A stretch of DNA of 21,212 nucleotides. It comes from a virus. Under the pieces are notes generated by a model that ran no database searches, was not told the DNA's origin, and saw nothing but the letters and a program-made list of their open reading frames with translations. Location of the stretch: positions 1-21,212 of IMG/VR virus record IMGVR_UViG_3300030329_002116, one strand, 5' to 3'. Shown piece after piece: positions 6,473 to 12,465 of this stretch; the first letter of the stretch is position 1; each line of letters starts with the position of its first letter. Made by a program: the position numbers and the translations under genes.

Positions 6473-6735
6473 GCGTCGACCACCTTCATAATGATTGGGA
6501 TCAGAACGCTAACACAGATAGCGATGGTCCTGAGTTCCGTGCGTAGTTTTATAATCTGTGCCGTTATGCTGTCCCCGTTCCCCCTCCATATCATGTCGTC
6601 CAGCTTAGCGAGCCTAGCCGTGTGGTCGTTGACAACCCTCCACACCTGCCCGTCGTCCTTGTCGTCCCCAACCTCAGACTTCAGCTTCTCCTCTACCTGT
6701 ATCAGCCGCCTCTCTAAGTCCTGCATTGATCTCAT
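6454..6735 (-). CDS. XhlA-like coiled-coil membrane protein
   Basis: The first 60 residues carry heptad-like helices (DLERRLIQVEEKLKSEV), and residues of about 71-88 form a C-terminal transmembrane helix (AICVSVLIPIIMKVV). This layout matches small phage proteins of the XhlA type, which are tied to cell lysis, but similar layouts occur in unrelated proteins. The start is unsure: the ATG at 6735 and the ATG at 6726 both lack a strong ribosome site and overlap the resolvase gene by over 50 bases. It directly precedes the exported protease, so the two may act together at the membrane. Confidence 0.6.
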   Translation of the reverse strand: MRSMQDLERRLIQVEEKLKSEVGDDKDDGQVWRVVNDHTARLAKLDDMIWRGNGDSITAQIIKLRTELRTIAICVSVLIPIIMKVVDAWLEKI

Positions 6736-7213
6736 CCATGTATGTTAGCCCCACGGCTATTGCCGCCCAGATGTCCTTCTTTGCCCCATACAGCGGGCCG
6801 GGGGATTTCTTGTTTCCTACGCCAGACTCTTTACCGCCGAACCGATCAATCACAGCTTGGCGGATGTTGGCATCCTTAGCCCTCATGCTCTGGCAAAGGT
6901 TCATTTTTACATCTTTTCGGTACACAAACTCAACGGGTCCATGGAACCTTTCCCTAAACCGACCTATCCACACACAAGTGTCAAACACCTCAGCCCCAAC
7001 AGGCATCCCGTAGCAAGCGATCATCTCTATGACCAGTGTCGCTTCCGGCCAGATAATGCTCACGTAGTCCAGCAGGGACAGGAAGTATTCGTTTGCGTGT
7101 ATCCCAAGGTCAACAGGCTCACCGTCTTCTAGGACCACAAACGCCGACATCTTGTTGCCGGGGTCGACAGCCACAATAGTGCTTTCCGGCTTGTGTATCT
7201 TCAGATCAGCCAT
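6674..7213 (-). CDS. RuvC-like Holliday junction resolvase (RNase H fold)
   Basis: The protein starts its fold with IVAVDPGNK (D17), has the second acidic residue in LVIEMIACYGMPVG (E63), and ends with KKDIWAAIAVGL (D147). These three sites match the metal-binding residues of RuvC-type nucleases, and the intervening VFDTCVWIGRF and KDANIRQAVIDRFG segments are typical of phage members. It would cut branched DNA left by recombination or replication so that concatemers can be packaged. At 179 residues it is full length. The ATG has GGAGAGG about eight bases upstream and overlaps the preceding nuclease gene by eight bases. Confidence 0.85.
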   Translation of the reverse strand: MADLKIHKPESTIVAVDPGNKMSAFVVLEDGEPVDLGIHANEYFLSLLDYVSIIWPEATLVIEMIACYGMPVGAEVFDTCVWIGRFRERFHGPVEFVYRKDVKMNLCQSMRAKDANIRQAVIDRFGGKESGVGNKKSPGPLYGAKKDIWAAIAVGLTYMDEINAGLREAADTGRGEAEV

Positions 7214-7655
7214 CCCGCATCCTCTCCAATGGCAACAGTCTAGGGATCGGTATCAGGATACAAGGCTCCATGTCTGCCTCGTCCCCCCTGTCGACCCTTC
7301 CCATGTAGTTGATTGGGAACACCTCGTCAGTGACGGGGATGCACAGGTCGATATCCAAATAGCGGATAGCCAGAAACACAGGGACCCCCCCATACCTGCG
7401 TATGAGGTTCATGTTGATCCACTTCTTCAACGACAGCATGTACGTGTCGTATCTGTTGTGGTCAATTTTCCTATGCTTGATCTCCACGAAGAAGCCGACA
7501 TTAGCACCTTTGCTCTGCCTCGTCAGCCCCATGAAGTCTACGTGGTAGAACGGGGGGGTCTTCTTCAGGAAAGCCCCAGTCACCTTCTCTATCTGGTGAG
7601 CGAAGGACTTCTCCCTCTTTCTGTCTGCCGCGCTTTCGTAAACTGGGCGTGCCAC
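7206..7655 (-). CDS. PD-(D/E)XK-type nuclease
   Basis: The catalytic core is visible as D40 in FYHVDF and E58-x-K60 in FFVEIKHR, with E23 on the preceding helix, giving the usual alpha-beta-beta pattern of small PD-(D/E)XK nucleases. The following KKWINM and VFLAIRY segments fit the rest of the fold. Relatives include phage resolvase-like and VRR-Nuc-like enzymes, but I cannot place it further. The frame is open to a TTG at 7691, but GGAGGG lies five bases before a GTG at 7655, which is the better start. It overlaps the RuvC-like gene, so two branch- or end-cutting enzymes are made from adjacent coupled frames. Confidence 0.78.
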   Translation of the reverse strand: MARPVYESAADRKREKSFAHQIEKVTGAFLKKTPPFYHVDFMGLTRQSKGANVGFFVEIKHRKIDHNRYDTYMLSLKKWINMNLIRRYGGVPVFLAIRYLDIDLCIPVTDEVFPINYMGRVDRGDEADMEPCILIPIPRLLPLERMRDG

Positions 7656-7705
7656 GTCTTCCCTCCGGTGACAGGGGATATGTAGCGGCAACCCTCAGGG
7701 ATTCT

Positions 7706-8263
7706 CTAGCCTCCGCTGTCCCCGGCACTGATGCGAAGTATGTTTCCCAAGCTGCCGCTAAAGCTTTCTCGTGTTCCCGCAGGGTTTTGTTCTCTGGGCC
7801 TCCCATTGGCTATCCTCTCATAAACAACACGGAAATTTGACCGCAGCTTCTCGCTGTTGAACTCCGTCATGTCACAAAGGTTTCGCCAGCCTACTTTCTC
7901 TGCCGCACCAGAAACTTCCAAAGGAAGGCACTTGCGGGCTTCGGGCATACCCATAACACCATGCTTTCGCACGGCGTCTCGCACCATCAGCCAAGCCTCC
8001 TCGACAGAAACTTCCGGCTTTGACGGGAACCATTCTTCCCTGTCATCTGCCCATCTCTCTTGATTGAACCAAGTTGCTGGGTACGGGGTGTACTGCTTGT
8101 CTTGTCCCTCCCTAGACTTTGCGTAGGAGAGAACCGCCTCCATTAGGACCTCAAACTCCTCGTTACGCAAGCTCTTTTTGATGGCCCTCAGTGCCGCTGC
8201 ACGGGCAACCTTTCGTGGATAGGCCATATAAAGTGCCATGGCCTGTTGATCTAGTGACATCAT
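7706..8263 (-). CDS. Replication-associated protein, DnaT/primosome-like
   Basis: The N-terminal part begins with AYPRKVARAAALRAIKKSL and ends in TPYPATWFNQERWADD (about residues 58-73). This YPATWxNxxRW block is the usual C-terminal signature of phage replisome organisers and DnaT-like helicase loaders. Here it stands at the N-terminus of a separate short protein, followed by a mixed helical region (VEEAWLMVRDAVRKHG) of unknown family. A role in loading a helicase or priming replication is likely but inferred. The start ATGATG overlaps the HNH stop, and AAGGAAG precedes it. Length is 185 residues. Confidence 0.7.
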   Translation of the reverse strand: MMSLDQQAMALYMAYPRKVARAAALRAIKKSLRNEEFEVLMEAVLSYAKSREGQDKQYTPYPATWFNQERWADDREEWFPSKPEVSVEEAWLMVRDAVRKHGVMGMPEARKCLPLEVSGAAEKVGWRNLCDMTEFNSEKLRSNFRVVYERIANGRPREQNPAGTRESFSGSLGNILRISAGDSGG

Positions 8264-8529
8264 TTCTTCCTTTTCTTATGGGACATCGCTGAAACCCGCT
8301 TCTTTCGAGCCGTTTTCGTCCTAGGGACAGACCGGTTCTTAGAAGGGTCCTTGGTAGTGAGATTGGACAGGCTGTTGTTGTTAGCATTCCCGTCCTTATG
8401 GTGTACGTCCTTTCCTTCAACATTCACGCCAGAGTTCTTTAGCCTACGCCTCGCCCTGTTGCGTGACGCCCTCTTAGCCTTACGTGCCTTAGTCTCGTTC
8501 AGCCTCTCCTTCTCATAGTTACGACCCAC
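8260..8529 (-). CDS. HNH-type endonuclease-like protein
   Basis: A very basic N-terminal helix (KARKAKRASRNRARRRLK) leads into GKDVHHKDGNANNNSLSNL, with H43/H44 and N56 in the HNH pattern. Many phages carry such short HNH proteins, which nick or cut DNA during packaging or act as free-standing endonucleases. The basic arm suits DNA binding. At 89 residues it is a minimal HNH unit, and the tail is almost all lysine and arginine. A GTG at 8529 follows AAGGAG with five bases of spacing. The gene overlaps both neighbours by a few bases. Confidence 0.8.
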   Translation of the reverse strand: MGRNYEKERLNETKARKAKRASRNRARRRLKNSGVNVEGKDVHHKDGNANNNSLSNLTTKDPSKNRSVPRTKTARKKRVSAMSHKKRKK

Positions 8530-8803
8530 GACTTCTCCTTATTGGCTTTATAAAGTAATGCCCAACGAACCCACCTATCCTTTTCATGCCTAGCTTCTTC
8601 CTGATGTGGTTCTCTAGGTTCGTTAGCGGGCAGTCCAGCACCTTTGAAAACACAAGAAGCAGCACCACAGACATGATTGGAACAGCCACGTACCAAGGCT
8701 CAACAAACGGCACGACAAAGAATGCCAGCACGTTGGCCACGACAATGTAGCTATGAAACACAACCAGAGCAGCAAGGGCGATTTTCAACGCCTTTTTTTC
8801 CAT
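8519..8803 (-). CDS. Two-span membrane protein, DUF2784-like motif
   Basis: After a short basic start (MEKKALK) come two hydrophobic segments at about residues 9-30 and 34-53, then VLDCPLTNLENHIRKKLG and GFVGHYF. The CPLTxLEN and GHY elements resemble DUF2784 proteins, small inner-membrane proteins of unknown function. The open frame reaches a TTG at 8926, but the sequence before the ATG at 8803 looks unlike coding membrane protein, and no start has a clear ribosome site, so the start is uncertain. A holin-like role is possible on size and topology alone. Confidence 0.62.
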   Translation of the reverse strand: MEKKALKIALAALVVFHSYIVVANVLAFFVVPFVEPWYVAVPIMSVVLLLVFSKVLDCPLTNLENHIRKKLGMKRIGGFVGHYFIKPIRRSRGS

Positions 8804-8897
8804 GTCAAAGAACCAGACAACAAAAGGAAACACAGGGAAAAAAACTGAACCACCACCACAACCTTGGTGGACAAAAGCACGGGATGTATGTCGCCCA

Positions 8898-9083
8898 CTA
8901 ATCCTCCCACTCCTCGCACATCTCAAACCAAAGGTCTATGCCAGCCTGCGTGTTGAAGTGCATCGCGACCAGTTTGCATGACGGGCATTCCACCCCGCTA
9001 AACAGATGCCCGCCCACTGCCATGTAGTTCTCCTTCAGTTCCGGCTTCACCCCACAGTCGGGGCAGTTCGGTATAGGTGTCAT
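8898..9083 (-). CDS. Lar-like zinc-ribbon protein
   Basis: The sequence NCPDCG (C7, C10) and ECPSC (C33, C36) make a zinc ribbon. It is followed by the spacing and terminal tryptophan (AGIDLWFEM) usual in phage Lar-type small proteins, some of which ease host restriction. The acidic end is EEWED. I start it at the ATG at 9083, where family members normally begin. In-frame ATGs at 9116 and 9134 are also possible, the latter only 14 bases after the stop of a small upstream frame; none has a good ribosome site. The ribbon is clear, while the anti-restriction role is only a possibility. Confidence 0.68.
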   Translation of the reverse strand: MTPIPNCPDCGVKPELKENYMAVGGHLFSGVECPSCKLVAMHFNTQAGIDLWFEMCEEWED

Positions 9084-9148
9084 GATACATCGCGGCCTAT
9101 CGGGGACACTTACCATTCCCCCATATCGTAGCATCGTCTGTCTGCTGG

Positions 9149-9289
9149 CTACGTGTTTGTAGCTTGTGTCCCCCGAGGATGTCGGCCAGACATTGCCTCG
9201 ATTTTCACGCCCCCAGCATCCGGTTTGCGAAACCGGTCGGGTAACAGACCCATGTAGGCATACAGGCGATGAAGCTGAACCGCCCTCAT
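9149..9289 (-). CDS. Possible 46-aa small protein
   Basis: An ATG at 9289 opens a 46-codon frame (MRAVQLHRLYAYMGLLPDRF and onward, then TAG) in what would otherwise be a gap. AGAGG lies ten bases upstream, and the next ATG in the operon follows 14 bases after the stop. The product is basic and unlike any family I know. A perfect palindrome, CCGGTTT-GCG-AAACCGG (9220-9236), lies inside it. The frame could be chance, because 46 codons is short, but its position and spacing suit a real gene. Confidence 0.38.
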   Translation of the reverse strand: MRAVQLHRLYAYMGLLPDRFRKPDAGGVKIEAMSGRHPRGTQATNT

Positions 9290-9469
9290 AGTTTTACAGC
9301 CTCTAATTTCCCACATGGTTGCCACAATTTCGCCTCAAAAAGGGGCCTCCCTGCCCCGATGTGCCATCCTTGGCTAAAACCGCTATGCCCGACTTGAACG
9401 GGCTGGCGACCGTGGACGCGATAACGGTTGGGGGTCACTACTCCCCCGTCCCACGAAAGGAGGACTCTA
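9290..9469 (-). other. Structured gap after the SSB-like gene, with no gene found
   Basis: From right to left on the minus strand this gap holds three structures: a GGGGG/CCCCC hairpin (9430-9447); a tRNA-T-arm-like hairpin GCCCG-TTCAAGT-CGGGC (9387-9403), enclosed by seven pairs between CCGTTAT (9421-9427) and ATAGCGG (9380-9386); and the terminator at 9337-9357. The enclosed unit is only 48 bases, too short for a normal tRNA. On the plus strand, 9426-9467 resembles the stem-loop plus ACGAAAGGAG leaders of the left operon, but no start codon follows. Confidence 0.5.
9337..9357 (-). terminator. Rho-independent terminator after the recombination genes
   Basis: On the minus strand GGGGC-AGGGAG-GCCCC is followed directly by five T residues. 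It lies about 110 bases past the SSB-like stop and before the next minus-strand gene group, so it probably ends the nuclease-ATPase-SSB transcript. The stem is five pairs but all G-C. Confidence 0.72.
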
Positions 9470-9958
9470 TTAGAACGGAGTCTCTTCGTCCGTTGTAGTG
9501 GCTGTGGCGGCCTTCTGAGGACCGCTAGAGGTCTTGTAGAGACGGTCCAGCTTCGCAGCGATACTGTTATCGTTTGCGATGGTGGCCAGTGCCTCACCCC
9601 TAAAAGGGAACTCAAAACTGTCCCACACCTTCCCACTATCTGTGTGGTGGTGCTTGTTCACTAATTCGACAGTCATTCCGGTCAGGTCGCAGGAACCCCC
9701 CGGCTCAAGGTCCTTGAACTTGCCATCCCACCCCAAGTCCTTGAGGTACTCGGATGATCGCTCCACGTTGGAGTCACTGTTCATCCACAGCTTGACGGTC
9801 CTAGTGAACTTCGCGTCCACAACGAACTCGCCTTCTGCCCCAATGTACTTGTGGGGAAGGATCTCAATCCCAAAGTACGGGGTCTGCTTTTCTCCAGCAG
9901 TCCCGAAACCCTGACCCATAACTGTACACTCGTAACGACCTTCTTCGTAAGAACTCAT
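9470..9958 (-). CDS. SSB-like DNA-binding protein with acidic C-terminal tip
   Basis: The 162-residue protein has a beta-rich body (YECTVMGQGFG, YFGIEILPHKYI, FTRTVKLWMN, CDLTGMTVELVN) and a low-complexity linker ending DEETPF. An acidic tail closing with PF is the hallmark of single-stranded DNA-binding proteins that recruit partners, as in bacterial SSB (DDDIPF). Its start overlaps the Sak4-like stop as ATGA, and phage recombinases are commonly encoded beside such proteins. It probably coats single-stranded DNA for the recombinase. The fold itself is not proven from sequence alone. Confidence 0.75.
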   Translation of the reverse strand: MSSYEEGRYECTVMGQGFGTAGEKQTPYFGIEILPHKYIGAEGEFVVDAKFTRTVKLWMNSDSNVERSSEYLKDLGWDGKFKDLEPGGSCDLTGMTVELVNKHHHTDSGKVWDSFEFPFRGEALATIANDNSIAAKLDRLYKTSSGPQKAATATTTDEETPF

Positions 9959-10776
9959 GCTTCTCTCCTAGCTTCAACGATTGCACTCTTCAGGTTTGCC
10001 CAAGCCTCTGCCCCACTGTCCCCACCCTCAATCTCAGGTGGCAACCCAAAGCGGTTCTTGGCGTCAAACGCTGCTGAGTGCTGTGTGTGGAGGACTCTTG
10101 CGTGTCCACCTTTACCCTTGGCTCTGAGGCCAGACTCATCAACATCAATCCAGTAGTTGTAGAACAGCACAGCATCACACCAGCGATGCGTAAGGCTCCA
10201 CGTCTTGTGGTGAAGGTCAACCGTGAACCGGTCGTAATCCGCACCAACTGGGTTCCGGTAGGGTGCCACCTTTGTGTGGCCAAGAAGAACAATACCCATG
10301 TCCCTCTCATCCCTGAGTCGATCAAGGGCGTTTATGAATTCCCTCCAGTCGCTCAGTGAAACCTCGTACCCTCTGTTGAAACCCAAGAAGCCCCTGTCGG
10401 ACCAGTCGCCAGAGAACTCTCGGTTACACACGCTCTCGTGAGTAATCCTCTCAGCACAAGTGATGGTGTCGATCACCAAGAACCTGTAGTCATGGTCCTC
10501 CTCGGTAACCTCCCCAATCATCTCCATCATGTCACTGTAGGTCCTAGCAGGACGCAGGACAGGAAGATCAGCAGGAACAGACCCACTGGACTTCAGCAGA
10601 TCCCACGTGTCCTCCTGACCAAAAGGCATGACCAGACTCTTGGGAATGTTCCCAGCAAGGCTGCTCTTCCCCACCCCAGCCGGTCCAGCAATGACCATAG
10701 AAGGTGGCCGCTTCGCAATGCCCTTGCGGACATTCTTCAGCCAGTTAGAAGTTGTCTTCGTCTTAGTTGGTGGCAT
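9955..10776 (-). CDS. Sak4-like RecA-fold ATPase (single-strand annealing or recombinase)
   Basis: Walker A is GPAGVGKSS at residues 31-39, and Walker B is YRFLVIDTIT with D103. A later VLLGHTK matches the polar motif that follows in RecA-like AAA_24/Sak4 proteins. These phage ATPases promote DNA annealing and homologous recombination with help from an SSB, which is encoded just downstream here. The frame reaches 10845, but the ATG at 10776 follows ACGAAAGGGGAG and matches the usual N-terminus, giving 273 residues. It overlaps the upstream nuclease by 14 bases. Together the three genes form a compact recombination unit acting on replicating phage DNA. Confidence 0.85.
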   Translation of the reverse strand: MPPTKTKTTSNWLKNVRKGIAKRPPSMVIAGPAGVGKSSLAGNIPKSLVMPFGQEDTWDLLKSSGSVPADLPVLRPARTYSDMMEMIGEVTEEDHDYRFLVIDTITCAERITHESVCNREFSGDWSDRGFLGFNRGYEVSLSDWREFINALDRLRDERDMGIVLLGHTKVAPYRNPVGADYDRFTVDLHHKTWSLTHRWCDAVLFYNYWIDVDESGLRAKGKGGHARVLHTQHSAAFDAKNRFGLPPEIEGGDSGAEAWANLKSAIVEARREA

Positions 10777-11833
10777 CGTCTCCCCTTTCGTAACCAGAAA
10801 CTGCCGCCCACCACGCATCCATTGCTGCGTGCCAGACGTTTCCAAAAAACAGAGCGGGCTTCACTTCTTCGCGAACCCTCTCCAGTCCCATCACGTAGCG
10901 ATAGTGATGTTTTGTCGGGCAAAGCTGAAAACACTTCGCCCTGCTGTTCGTAAGCAATGACCTGTTACCCTGAGGTGAAGCCTCACCCTCAAGCTCAGGG
11001 TGTACATCCGCTGTGTGCTGCCAGTTCTGGCTGCTCGGGTCGTCATGGTGAGAACAGATGCCTAGGTATTGGCACGGCGTGTTCCACATCATGCAACCAG
11101 ATGGGTTGTACGGGGTCATCTGAGTTTTCTCCGTCCTCTTCATTGTGGCCGTCATGTCCTCTGACACCTGCCACAAAGAACGGTTGTATTGCTCTAGTTC
11201 CTCAGTCGTTAGCGTGATGCTCTTACGCTTGAAGAACTTGTCCCTGTTCTCCATCACTTCCTTCACAAGACGGACGTGATACATCTCCATGTTCTCTCTG
11301 TCTATGGACAGGAGTTCCTTGAGCGTTGCGTCTGAAACACGTTCCCCCATGTAGAGGCCAGTGTTCCTAGTGTGGGCGCGAACGGCCTCGGTTATCTTGC
11401 GTGGTTTTGTTGTTGGCTTCTTGACCACATCCCAGATGATGCCCCTGAGCGGAACGCCATTGGAGTACATCAGGATCTCGTAGTGCCTAGGCTGACTCTC
11501 GATCCTGAGGTTCCTCCAGTAATTGGCGTCAGGGTCAGCAATCGGCATTGATGTGGTCTTGTGGTCAACGAGGTAATGCTCGCCGTCCACTTTGATCAGC
11601 TTGTCGATCTTGCCTGCCAGAGTCCACTTCCTGCTTATTCGGCCCTTCGGGTCCAAGTTGCGGAGTGGGGCGGTATAGACCTTCTCTATTTCAACGATCT
11701 CATAGTTAGAGTTGGTGCTGTGGTACTCGGCGGCATAGGCCGTCATCAAGGCACTGCACTGGGTGGCTACCAACTCGTTGTCCTTGGCCATTTCATCTAT
11801 GACCGAGAACGCCTCACGCAAGTATGCGTACAC
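10763..11833 (-). CDS. RecB/Cas4-like PD-(D/E)XK exonuclease, apparently circularly permuted
   Basis: The catalytic centre is GKID (D77) and VDHKTT (D90, K92), followed by YWRNLRIESQPRHYE. Three cysteines at 247, 254 and 260 look like most of an Fe-S cluster. After a linker with HPEL the chain continues with LLTNSRAKCFQLCP (C301, C305), HHYRYVMG and ALFFGNVWHAAMDAWW (H335). In ordinary phage RecB-like exonucleases this last block is the N-terminus, carrying the first cluster cysteine and the catalytic-pocket histidine; here it is C-terminal. The GTG start has AAGGAGG upstream. Length, 356 residues, is about that of an intact enzyme, so nothing seems lost. It likely resects DNA ends for the Sak4/SSB pair. 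Confidence 0.85.
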   Translation of the reverse strand: MYAYLREAFSVIDEMAKDNELVATQCSALMTAYAAEYHSTNSNYEIVEIEKVYTAPLRNLDPKGRISRKWTLAGKIDKLIKVDGEHYLVDHKTTSMPIADPDANYWRNLRIESQPRHYEILMYSNGVPLRGIIWDVVKKPTTKPRKITEAVRAHTRNTGLYMGERVSDATLKELLSIDRENMEMYHVRLVKEVMENRDKFFKRKSITLTTEELEQYNRSLWQVSEDMTATMKRTEKTQMTPYNPSGCMMWNTPCQYLGICSHHDDPSSQNWQHTADVHPELEGEASPQGNRSLLTNSRAKCFQLCPTKHHYRYVMGLERVREEVKPALFFGNVWHAAMDAWWAAVSGYERGDDATN

Positions 11834-11858
11834 GGCTCGTCCTCCTTCGTGGGTGAAC

Positions 11859-11891
11859 TGCTATGATGGGGACGGGGAGCCTCCCCGTCAA
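11859..11891. promoter_or_regulatory. Divergent overlapping promoters around a perfect palindrome
   Basis: On the minus strand, TTGACG (11886-11891) and CATCAT (11863-11868) are 17 bases apart, a fair sigma70-type promoter for the nuclease operon. On the plus strand, TGCTATGAT (11859-11867) is an extended -10 for the gene at 11912. The two -10 boxes overlap. The spacer holds a palindrome, GACGGGGA-gcc-TCCCCGTC (11871-11889), that could be an operator or an RNA hairpin at the start of the plus transcript. Confidence 0.5.
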
Positions 11892-11911
11892 GGTAAAAAG
11901 CGAGCTTGAAA

Positions 11912-12169
11912 ATGGGAAAGACGCTTTTTGAGATAGAGTGTTTCACAGATGGTCACACTTACATCATCAGGACAGATGACTCAGAGAAGTCACTGGACCT
12001 TGAGAGGAATGGACTAGTGGACATCCTGTACCGCTGGTCAAATGACGACGGGCCTCTTGAACTAGAGGACGTGTGCGACATTTTGGATTCTTTTTGTGGA
12101 CTGAAAAACGAGTTCGAGATCCACAAGATCCTCAATGAGCCGAGGTTTTCCTCTACACCAGACGGCTAG
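11912..12169 (+). CDS. Lone plus-strand small acidic protein (85 aa)
   Basis: The product is acidic (MGKTLFEIECFTDGHTYIIR, then LEDVCDILDSFCG) with no family that I recognise. It alone runs rightward within about 18 kb of leftward genes. Support comes from an extended -10 element upstream and from its end, where its TAG and the TAG of the converging MazG-like gene share CTAG (12166-12169). The ribosome site is weak: AAGG lies 18 bases before the ATG, and a TTG at 11906 is an alternative start. Such a lone divergent gene beside an operator-like palindrome could encode a regulator, but it has no visible DNA-binding motif. Confidence 0.6.
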   Translation: MGKTLFEIECFTDGHTYIIRTDDSEKSLDLERNGLVDILYRWSNDDGPLELEDVCDILDSFCGLKNEFEIHKILNEPRFSSTPDG

Positions 12170-12465
12170 GCGTCCTCGTGCTGCTCTTTGTACAAGCACA
12201 GCGCGATGAGCGAGTACACGGCCAAGTCACGGAAGCTGTCCTCCACGCTCTCGTGCTTCAGGCTTTTGTTCTTGGCGTACGTTTGGATGCGACGTATCTT
12301 GTCGTTCGCACGGACCATGCAGCCTATCCACGGGTCTATGCCAAACTCCTCTGATGCCCGAACATTGGAGAACGGGTCGTCTGGCCTTCCATAGTCAACC
12401 TGCTTTGAATCGTGCAGGTCACCTAGTAGCTTCAACTCGTGGTGGAACAGTTCGCTTCCTCGCAC
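12166..12465 (-). CDS. DUF1599 / MazG-like nucleotide pyrophosphohydrolase-type protein
   Basis: This 99-residue all-helical protein contains DSKQVDYGRPDDPFSN, RANDKIRRIQTYAKN and ESVEDSFRDLAVYSLIAL. That is the pattern of DUF1599 (nucleotide modification associated domain 1), related to MazG-type enzymes whose acidic helices bind magnesium. Such phage proteins may hydrolyse or handle nucleotides and so shift the pool for phage DNA synthesis; its activity is not shown. It starts with GTG at 12465 behind a G-rich site and overlaps the 3' end of the giant virion gene by 47 bases. It ends sharing CTAG with the opposing gene. Confidence 0.75.
   Translation of the reverse strand: MRGSELFHHELKLLGDLHDSKQVDYGRPDDPFSNVRASEEFGIDPWIGCMVRANDKIRRIQTYAKNKSLKHESVEDSFRDLAVYSLIALCLYKEQHEDA

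Noticed and set aside
9192-9262. A tRNA-like cloverleaf on the minus strand, with an arm CCGGT-TTCGCAA-ACCGG (anticodon CGC, alanine) and TGCCT/AGGCA ends
   Set aside because: No T-arm with a proper T-loop forms, the D-loop lacks the usual GG, and the region is covered by a plausible small reading frame (9149-9289).
9380-9427. A second tRNA-like unit with a T-arm (TTCAAGT loop) and seven acceptor-like pairs
   Set aside because: It is only 48 bases, with 17 bases between acceptor and T-arm, and no D-arm or anticodon arm can form. It is kept only as structured RNA.
9428-9664. A 78-codon plus-strand frame behind the orphan leader
   Set aside because: It begins with TTG upstream of the ribosome site rather than after it, and it runs antisense through the SSB-like gene.
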